Origin: an uncultured Pseudoflavonifractor sp.
GTDB lineage: Bacteria > Bacillota > Clostridia > Oscillospirales > Oscillospiraceae
DNA length: 64,000 bases
NCBI RefSeq assembly: GCF_944387275.1
Contig: NZ_CALXEG010000003.1
Location: forward strand, 50,279 to 114,278
Direction: 5' to 3'
In this document: piece after piece, positions 59,047 through 64,000 of the stretch
Layout: every line of letters begins with the position of its first letter
Numbering within the stretch: position 1 is the first letter of the stretch
Program-made: the position numbers and the translations under genes
The notes under the pieces: model-generated
The model's input: the letters and a program-made list of their open reading frames with translations, nothing else
What the model was told of the DNA's origin: nothing
The model's database searches: none

Positions 59047-60060
59047 ATGGAAACGTTGCAATCGGTATGGTACTTTTTCCAGAATGAGATTCTGGGCATG
59101 GCCTGGCTCAGCCGTCTGATGACCGGCCTGGTGGAGAAGCTGGGTCTGGACCCGGGGAGCCGGGTGGGCGGAAGCGTGCAGTTCTTCCTCTACGACACCG
59201 TCAAGATCATGGTGCTGCTGGGCTGCCTGATCTTCCTCATCTCCTACATTCAGAGCTTTTTCCCGCCCGAGCGGACCAGGCGCATTCTGGGCCGGTTCCA
59301 CGGCCTGGGGGCCAACTGCCTGGCCGCCCTGCTGGGGACCGTGACCCCCTTCTGCTCCTGCTCCTCCATCCCCCTGTTCATGGGCTTCACCGCCGCCGGG
59401 CTGCCCCTGGGGGTCACCTTCTCCTTTCTCATCTCCTCCCCCATGGTGGACCTGGGCAGCCTGGTGCTGCTGATGGGGGTATTCGGCTGGAAGGTGGCGG
59501 TGGTCTATGTGGTCTTTGGCCTGATCGTGGCGGTTGCCGGCGGGACGCTGATCGAGGCCCTCCGGCTGGACGATCAGGTGGAGCCGTACATCCGGGGCGG
59601 TAAGGTCCTGGACCAGCCCCAGGAGACTCTGAAAATCTCGGACCGGCTGTCCTACGCCTGGGAACAGGTGGTCTCCACCGCCAAAAAGGTGTTCCCCTAT
59701 GTGCTGGTGGGGGTGGGCATCGGCGCCGTCATCCACAACTGGATTCCCGCCGACTATGTGGTGGCCCTGCTGGGCAGCCGCAACCCCTTCGGCGTGATCC
59801 TGGCCACCGTGGTGGGCGTGCCCATGTACGCCGACATCTTCGGCACCATCCCCATCGCCGAGGCTCTGCTGGCCAAGGGGGCCCTGCTGGGCGTGGTGCT
59901 CTCCTTCATGATGGCCGTGACCACCCTGTCCCTCCCCTCCCTCATCCTGCTGCGCAAGGCCGTCAAGCCCAAGCTGCTGGGTATTTTCATCGCCATCTGT
60001 ACGGTGGGCATCATTCTGGTGGGATACTTCTTCAACGCCCTCCAGCCCCTGCTGGTGTAA
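59047..60060 (+). CDS. arsP: ArsP-like permease (DUF318 / YraQ family)
   Basis: A 337-aa membrane protein with about eight helices in two halves. The first half carries TPFCSCSSIPLFMGF with C103 and C105, the signature of the ArsP/YraQ family. ArsP members export trivalent organoarsenicals such as methylarsenite; other family members have unknown substrates. The second half repeats the fold (VVGVPMYADIFGTIPIAEAL). A soluble loop near 180-210 separates the halves. Operon context with arsR and arsC supports arsenic efflux. No arsB/acr3 gene is present in the window. Confidence 0.85.
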   Translation: METLQSVWYFFQNEILGMAWLSRLMTGLVEKLGLDPGSRVGGSVQFFLYDTVKIMVLLGCLIFLISYIQSFFPPERTRRILGRFHGLGANCLAALLGTVTPFCSCSSIPLFMGFTAAGLPLGVTFSFLISSPMVDLGSLVLLMGVFGWKVAVVYVVFGLIVAVAGGTLIEALRLDDQVEPYIRGGKVLDQPQETLKISDRLSYAWEQVVSTAKKVFPYVLVGVGIGAVIHNWIPADYVVALLGSRNPFGVILATVVGVPMYADIFGTIPIAEALLAKGALLGVVLSFMMAVTTLSLPSLILLRKAVKPKLLGIFIAICTVGIILVGYFFNALQPLLV

Positions 60061-60126
60061 AGCAGATACCCTTTTCAATCAGTTTTCAATCAGATCATCA
60101 TGTTTATTCAAAAGGAGAGAATCGCT

Positions 60127-60480
60127 ATGGCACTGTTTGGATTTGGAAAGAAAAATGAAGAAAATACTTCCGCCTGCACCTGCGGGTGCAGCTGCGGCTG
60201 TGAGGCCTCCCCCTCCCCCGCCGCCTCCGGTCCCATCACCAGTATCCGGGTGCTGGGCTCGGGCTGCAAGAACTGCCACGCCCTGCTGGAGAGCACCCAG
60301 GAGGCGGTGCGCACTCTGGGTCTGCCCGTCCAGGTGGAGTATGTGACCGACATGAGGGAGATCATGGCCAGCGGCGCCATGATGATGCCCGCCCTGGAGA
60401 TTAACGGCAGAATCGCCTCGGGCGGCCGGGTGCTCAAGGCCGATCAGGTGGCCAAGCTGCTGACAGATTGGGGGAAGTAA
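60127..60480 (+). CDS. small thioredoxin-like protein (redox-active disulfide type)
   Basis: A 117-aa protein. The C-terminal part (from about 37) is the MTH895/TM0996-type thioredoxin fold with redox centre GSGCKNC (C47, C50) and the cis-Pro segment MMMPALEING. The N-terminal 35 residues contain the Cys cluster CTCGCSCGC (C17-C25), which may bind metal. ATG 60127 follows AAAGGAG. It lies between the permease and the arsenate reductase, so it may recycle the reductase or hand over As(III). This pairing is a common feature of ars operons in anaerobes. Confidence 0.85.
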   Translation: MALFGFGKKNEENTSACTCGCSCGCEASPSPAASGPITSIRVLGSGCKNCHALLESTQEAVRTLGLPVQVEYVTDMREIMASGAMMMPALEINGRIASGGRVLKADQVAKLLTDWGK

Positions 60481-60481
60481 G

Positions 60482-60877
60482 ATGGCAAGAAAGCGGATCG
60501 CCTTTCTGTGCGTCCACAACTCCTGCCGCAGTCAGATCGCCGAGGCTCTGGGCCGCCATCTGGCCGGGGACCGGTTCGACTTTTACTCCGCAGGCACCGA
60601 GACCAAGCCCCAGATCAACCAGGACGCGGTGCGGCTGATGAAGCAGGTCTACGGCATCGACATGGAGAAAACCCAGTACAGCAAGACCATCGACCAGATC
60701 CCCACCCCCGACCTGGTCATCTCCATGGGCTGCGACGTGGGGTGTCCCTACATCGGCCGGGCCTTTGACTACAACTGGCAGCTGCCCGACCCCACCGGCC
60801 AGAGCGACCAGGTCTTTCTGGATGTGATACGGCAGATCCACAACCGGGTGGAGGACCTTGTAAAGACGCTGTCATAA
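60482..60877 (+). CDS. arsC: arsenate reductase, thioredoxin-coupled (low-MW phosphatase fold)
   Basis: A 131-aa enzyme that reduces As(V) to As(III). The phosphatase-like P-loop CVHNSCRSQ has C10 and R16. The redox cysteines C84 and C88 lie in SMGCDVGCPY, compared with C82 and C89 in pI258 ArsC. DWQLPDP-type sequence (NWQLPDPTG) supplies the Asp-Pro loop. Its ATG overlaps the preceding stop region by two bases of spacing, so it is co-translated with the thioredoxin-like gene, its likely electron donor. It is the last gene of the operon. Confidence 0.92.
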   Translation: MARKRIAFLCVHNSCRSQIAEALGRHLAGDRFDFYSAGTETKPQINQDAVRLMKQVYGIDMEKTQYSKTIDQIPTPDLVISMGCDVGCPYIGRAFDYNWQLPDPTGQSDQVFLDVIRQIHNRVEDLVKTLS

Positions 60878-60908
60878 TGTCTCCCCCATCTCGGGTTATA
60901 TGGCGCAA

Positions 60909-60954
60909 AAAACAGACTGGGCAGAGCGATCTGACGCTCTGCCCAGTCTGTTTT
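60909..60954. terminator. bidirectional terminator
   Basis: An 18-bp perfect stem (60911-60928 with 60935-60952) with A and T ends, between arsC and the convergent PNPOx gene. Confidence 0.87.
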
Positions 60955-60983
60955 GTATCTTCACTTATAAGTCCCGGCAGCTG

Positions 60984-61499
60984 CTACTCCTCCAGCACCA
61001 GGGACTGCCGGCTGGAGCAGCCGGCTTTCTTGAACTCAGAACACAGGTAGTCGATCCTGGTGGGCCTGATGCGGATCAGGTTCATGGGAGGCGACTGCTT
61101 CTTCAGAAGCTCAGCGGGCACCTTCCGGTAGGCGGCATGGGCCATATACGCCTCAGAGAAGGGCTCCACCATCTCCGCCTTCCCCATGACCTGCATTCCG
61201 TGCAGACCTCCGGGGGAGCCGTATCCGTCAAAGATGGCCAGGCACACATTGTCGTTCTTCTCCAGAGCGATGAACTTCTCCCCGCCCTCAGAGAAAATCC
61301 AGAAGGCTCCGTCATGGTAGCTGTACTCGAGGGGTGTGCAGCGGACAAAGTCCCCGGCGCCGGTGGCCAGCGCACCGGTGTTCTTGGACCGGATATATGC
61401 ATCCACCGCCTCCACCAGCTTTGCACGCTCCATCTTGACACTTCCGGCATCTTTTTCCTTCCAGTAGTCTATGGCCGCTTGGAATTCTTCATGCGTCAT
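60984..61499 (-). CDS. pyridoxamine 5'-phosphate oxidase family protein
   Basis: A 171-aa flavin-binding split-barrel protein. The barrel shows GALATGAGDFVRCTPLEYSY, GAFWIFSEGGEKFIALEKND and GGLHGMQVMGKAEMV, the general PNPOx/FMN-binding arrangement. It is not true PdxH, because the substrate motifs of that enzyme are missing. Likely an FMN- or F420/heme-related small reductase of unknown substrate. ATG at 61499 is chosen (GAGGTG 6 nt upstream) rather than longer upstream starts. It has its own promoter and is convergent with the ars operon. Confidence 0.82.
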   Translation of the reverse strand: MTHEEFQAAIDYWKEKDAGSVKMERAKLVEAVDAYIRSKNTGALATGAGDFVRCTPLEYSYHDGAFWIFSEGGEKFIALEKNDNVCLAIFDGYGSPGGLHGMQVMGKAEMVEPFSEAYMAHAAYRKVPAELLKKQSPPMNLIRIRPTRIDYLCSEFKKAGCSSRQSLVLEE

Positions 61500-61562
61500 T
61501 TCCTTCACCTCGCGTTTTTCGTCATGGCGATCCAAACGCTTCACTGCCGCCGTACCAGTTAC

Positions 61563-61590
61563 AGTATACCACATCCTTCCTCCATCACAA
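61563..61590 (-). promoter_or_regulatory. promoter of the PNPOx-family gene
   Basis: On the minus strand, TTGTGA (61590-61585), 16 bp, TATACT (61568-61563). Confidence 0.6.
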
Positions 61591-61599
61591 TTCCAAAAT

Positions 61600-61845
61600 T
61601 GGACTGATCGGGCTGGAATATAGAAAACACTATGCAGCCGGAATATTGTTTTTTCTTCCCATCCACATAAAATTAAATCAGGTTAATCCATATCAATTGC
61701 GGCGCGCCCTGTACCAATCCGTGAAGTCATCCTGCGCAGACACGACCCGTTTTCCCAGCCGCAGGGCACATCAAGACCAGCAAAGCCCCAAAACAAGAGA
61801 GCACGTCCTTTCGGAGGCCGTGCGGAAAGGAAGGAACACGACAAC
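61600..61845. other. intergenic stretch without a gene
   Basis: It is AT-richer on the left (61600-61690) and turns GC-rich. No frame with a ribosome site or recognisable protein was found. A CCAA-AA-TTGG dyad lies at 61593-61602. Confidence 0.5.
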
Positions 61846-61872
61846 ATCGGCAAAAAACTGAGGACCCTGGCA

Positions 61873-62112
61873 ATGGTATGCGGAGGCATCGGCATCGTAT
61901 GCATGGCGGTCGGCATCATCGTGGAGCTGCTGACCTTCTTCGACACGTTCAACGGTGTGCTTCTGGTGTCCTGCGGCGGCAGCGGCCTGGTCGTCCTGCT
62001 GTCCTCCTGGCCGCTGTACGCCTTTGGCCAGCTGGTCGATGACGTACACCAGATGGCGGGCTGCGGCGGGGTGCAGAAGGCCGCCGAAGCCGACCAGCTC
62101 CCTGAGCTGTAA
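61873..62112 (+). CDS. small two-TM membrane protein, start uncertain
   Basis: A 79-aa product with two hydrophobic segments (about 1-22 and 29-50) and a tail YAFGQLVDDVHQM. It matches a common small Firmicute family whose members usually begin NIGKKLRTLA before the first helix. That sequence is present and in frame upstream (from about 61843), but no ATG, GTG or TTG opens it. AAGGAAGG (61827-61834) lies where a start would be expected, with ATC at 61846. ATG 61873 has no ribosome site. A non-standard start, a mutation or a sequencing error are all possible. The next gene follows after 13 nt and is probably co-transcribed. Confidence 0.55.
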   Translation: MVCGGIGIVCMAVGIIVELLTFFDTFNGVLLVSCGGSGLVVLLSSWPLYAFGQLVDDVHQMAGCGGVQKAAEADQLPEL

Positions 62113-62125
62113 AGGGGATGGGGCA

Positions 62126-63643
62126 ATGAGCGAGCGATATTCCAAGCTGTCCGCCCTGCCTGAAAATCTGTACTCCACCGGCGCTCCCGTGATCATCGCC
62201 GCCGGAGCTCTGCTCAAGGACAACCAGACAGGCAAGGTGCTGGCCCAGCTGAAAATCCGCAATATTCAGGATAAGGCAATCAAGGCGGCCACCGTCACGC
62301 TCACACCGCTGGACACAGTGAATCAGCCGCTGGGCGGTACGGTTGATCATCAGTATCTGGACCTGAGCGCGGCGCGGGACACAGATTTCGGGCAGAAGGT
62401 CCCTGTCTTTCTTCCGGACCAAGCCACACGGGCCTTTTCCATCTCTGTGGCGCAGGTTATCTTTTCGGACAATACCATCTGGACAAGTTCCGGGGCGCCC
62501 TGGGAGCCTCTTCCCGCCCCCGTTACGGCCGAGTCCGCATTGAAGGACAGGGAGCTTACAAAGCAGTATCAGATCAAATACGGTTCGGATTGCACGTTCA
62601 TGTACAAAACAGAAAAAGACCTGTGGCAGTGCGCGTGCGGCGCGCTCAACCGCCAGAGTGAACCGTCCTGCCACCACTGCCGCAGAACGGCCGCTTACCT
62701 GTCAGCGCTGGATCTGGAGCAACTGAAGGCCGACCGGGATGCGCGTCTCAAGCAGGAGGCGGAAGAAAAGGCGGCGGCGGAAGAAAAGGCGAAGAAATCC
62801 CGCAGGCTGGCCATGATCCTTGTTCCCATCGCTGTTGTGGTGATCGTGGCGGGAGCACTGATCTACGGAAGCATGAAAAACAGCATCGCATATAACCATG
62901 CGGCATCCCTTCTGGAGTCCGGGGACTACGACGGCGCGACCGCCGCATTTGAGGCCCTGGGCGATTACAAGGACAGCGCCGATCAGGCCCAGCAGGCCCA
63001 GTACGACAAGGCCATGGCCCTTGTATCCTACGGTGAGACCGGCAGCGACGAGGGTCTGTCCCTCATCCTGTCCGAGGGCGAGGCTATCTCTTCTGACGCC
63101 AATCTCTCCAAGATGTACTATGAGGAAGCAATCGAGATCTTTGAGGCGCTGGGTACTTACAAGGACAGCCGGAAAATGGCCGACAGTACGGAATTTTATT
63201 TGGAACAGAGCATAAAGGCCGGAGACTACAACAACGCCCTCGCGCTGATGGACAGCGGCGATTATATGTCCGCATTTCTCGAATTTGATGAGCTGGGCGA
63301 TTACGAAGACAGCCGGGAAAGGACCAATCTGGCCCTTTCCAAGATATTCGACGGAATCAAAGAAGATTTCGGCATCAGTGATGATGACCACTGGAAGGCC
63401 TCCTATGACGCAGACGAATGCCTGATAACCGTCTCCTATAGCCTTGGCTCAGAGGGAGGCATGACGCCGGAAGCATTCCTGTCTTCAATTGATGAAGGCA
63501 CCCGTTCTGCGATCGAGGGTTCCATTGAAGATACCTGGCATGTCTTTGATGGCATCTTTGTGGACTGCCTGGGGATTCCCTGTCAGGTATGCTATTATCT
63601 CAACTGGGACAGCGAGGAGCCGGTTTTCACCTATCCGGACTGA
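62126..63643 (+). CDS. zinc-ribbon membrane protein with YKDS repeats (505 aa)
   Basis: An N-terminal cytosolic beta-rich domain (about 1-135) is followed by a zinc ribbon WQCACGALN...CHHC near 172-189. A Glu/Ala/Lys coiled stretch (205-228) leads to one membrane helix (RRLAMILVPIAVVVIVAGAL, about 230-250). The external part has three tetratrico-like repeats, each ending in LGDYKDS, LGTYKDS or LGDYEDS (near 275, 350 and 398), and a C-terminal domain of unknown type. Such zinc-ribbon plus YKDS proteins are frequent in gut Firmicutes, with unknown function. ATG 62126 follows AAAGGGGATGGGGCA, a weak ribosome site; coupling to the preceding gene is likely. Confidence 0.8.
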   Translation: MSERYSKLSALPENLYSTGAPVIIAAGALLKDNQTGKVLAQLKIRNIQDKAIKAATVTLTPLDTVNQPLGGTVDHQYLDLSAARDTDFGQKVPVFLPDQATRAFSISVAQVIFSDNTIWTSSGAPWEPLPAPVTAESALKDRELTKQYQIKYGSDCTFMYKTEKDLWQCACGALNRQSEPSCHHCRRTAAYLSALDLEQLKADRDARLKQEAEEKAAAEEKAKKSRRLAMILVPIAVVVIVAGALIYGSMKNSIAYNHAASLLESGDYDGATAAFEALGDYKDSADQAQQAQYDKAMALVSYGETGSDEGLSLILSEGEAISSDANLSKMYYEEAIEIFEALGTYKDSRKMADSTEFYLEQSIKAGDYNNALALMDSGDYMSAFLEFDELGDYEDSRERTNLALSKIFDGIKEDFGISDDDHWKASYDADECLITVSYSLGSEGGMTPEAFLSSIDEGTRSAIEGSIEDTWHVFDGIFVDCLGIPCQVCYYLNWDSEEPVFTYPD

Positions 63644-63703
63644 GGCCGGAGGAGGCACAGACACTTCCGCCTTTTCCTTATGCACCCCACCGCAGCTGAC
63701 TGC

Positions 63704-63738
63704 AAAAAATCCCCGGACCTTCCGGTCCGGGGATTTTT
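63704..63738. terminator. bidirectional terminator, repeat copy 1
   Basis: A 15-bp perfect stem (63705-63719 with 63724-63738) around TTCC, with A and T ends. It is the left part of the 77-bp direct repeat. Confidence 0.85.
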
Positions 63739-63780
63739 ACTCGCTCAGATTAGCCGAAGTAACGCTTCAGCAGGCCCTCG
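63704..63780. repeat. 77-bp direct repeat, copy 1
   Basis: Identical to 63924-64000 as far as the window shows. It contains a terminator and the last 9-10 codons of a minus-strand rubrerythrin-like gene. The period is exactly 220 bp. Confidence 0.9.
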
Positions 63781-63801
63781 AAAGCCTTGCCGTGGCGGGC
63801 C
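63750..63801 (-). pseudogene. rubrerythrin C-terminal fragment
   Basis: On the minus strand, ARHGKAFEGLLKRYFG and a stop. This is the end of the ferritin-like domain of anaerobe rubrerythrins, with the His of the second ExxH motif. Sense is lost directly upstream of the Ala codon, where the hairpin-rich element begins. Confidence 0.6.
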
Positions 63802-63919
63802 GCTCCCCTTGGGACCCGTCCCATGGGGGCCCCGCTGATTTCATCTGCTCGGGCGGAGTGAATCCGCCCGGCATCGAGGTTTTGCCTCCGGCAAAACGCT
63901 CGGTGACGAGGCCCGCCAC
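63792..63919. repeat. hairpin-rich palindromic element
   Basis: The ends are inverted repeats GTGGCGGGCC (63792-63801) and GGCCCGCCAC (63910-63919). Inside are three further hairpins: TGGGAC/GTCCCA (63810-63823), CGGGCGGA-GTGAA-TCCGCCCG (63850-63870) and GTTTTGCC-TCC-GGCAAAAC (63879-63897). No protein is encoded. It looks like a REP/MITE-type or structured-RNA element. Confidence 0.65.
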
Positions 63920-63922
63920 AGC

Positions 63923-63958
63923 AAAAAAATCCCCGGACCTTCCGGTCCGGGGATTTTT
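63923..63958. terminator. bidirectional terminator, repeat copy 2
   Basis: Same hairpin as copy 1 with one extra A (stem 63925-63939 with 63944-63958). It would end the minus-strand rubrerythrin gene that continues past the window. Confidence 0.85.
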
Positions 63959-64000
63959 ACTCGCTCAGATTAGCCGAAGTAACGCTTCAGCAGGCCCTCG
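63924..64000. repeat. 77-bp direct repeat, copy 2 (reaches window edge)
   Basis: Identical to 63704-63780. The repeat may extend beyond the window. Confidence 0.9.
63970..64000 (-). CDS. rubrerythrin-like protein, C-terminal end only (partial)
   Basis: The last nine codons (EGLLKRYFG) and TAA stop of a minus-strand gene that enters from the right. The identical tail in the neighbouring fragment, with its RHGK context, suggests rubrerythrin, a peroxide-reducing non-heme iron protein of anaerobes. Nothing more can be seen in this window. Confidence 0.5.
   Translation of the reverse strand, partial: EGLLKRYFG

Noticed and set aside
1..64000. CRISPR array
   Set aside because: No regularly spaced 24-40 bp repeats were seen. 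The only spaced repeat is the 77-bp duplicate at the right edge, which has two copies.

Overview
The window looks like the chromosome of a high-GC, anaerobic, gut-type Firmicute of the Oscillospiraceae (Flavonifractor / Pseudoflavonifractor / Lawsonibacter-like). This is an inference from gene content and no species was identified. The pointers are AGGAGG-type ribosome binding sites, a large SRP RNA with an Alu domain directly upstream of dnaX, three SLH-domain surface proteins, an FMN riboswitch with an ECF riboflavin transporter, and a rubrerythrin tail. Codon third positions are strongly G/C, so very long open frames lie antisense to real genes and were ignored.

1-13.9 kb is ordinary chromosome: an SLH/beta-helix surface protein, peptidase T, an alpha/beta hydrolase, a SLOG protein, FMN riboswitch-ribU, dinB under a LexA-like box, a DUF362 ferredoxin-like protein, a FUSC-type membrane protein, ybaB-dnaX and the SRP RNA. 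At 13.96 kb a tRNA-Ala(CGC) begins a decayed accessory island (about 14.0-19.9 kb). It holds an ArdA-like remnant, pieces of IS1182 and IS3 elements, broken ligA and radical SAM genes, an intact radical SAM mobile-pair-B-like gene, and an ABC exporter behind what looks like a complete translational attenuator. A 12-bp direct repeat lies at the tRNA end and again at the far edge of the island.

20-34 kb is a set of small regulator-target modules: TetR/membrane GH3, a metallo-beta-lactamase-fold protein, HxlR/flavoprotein, P1B ATPase/TetR, and PadR with a double flavodoxin, HD protein and hydrolase. Glycogen synthase with a long basic-acidic extension follows.

34.6-53.2 kb is the most striking block. 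A MalT-like LuxR activator is followed, on the same strand, by a DUF2442 protein, a 4105-residue SLH surface protein and an SLH subtilisin-like protease. Two near-identical palindromes sit directly against the -35 elements of the luxR promoter and of the DUF2442-giant gene promoter with the same geometry, which makes this a probable LuxR regulon for a cell-surface system.

53.3-61.5 kb carries a LysR gene, a MarR-controlled heterodimeric ABC exporter, and an arsenic-type operon (arsR, arsP-like permease, thioredoxin-like protein, arsC) with two copies of one operator, then a PNPOx-family protein. 61.8-63.6 kb encodes a two-TM protein and a zinc-ribbon/YKDS-repeat membrane protein. The right edge holds a 77-bp direct repeat (period 220 bp) containing a terminator and the 3' end of a rubrerythrin gene, separated by a hairpin-rich palindromic element.
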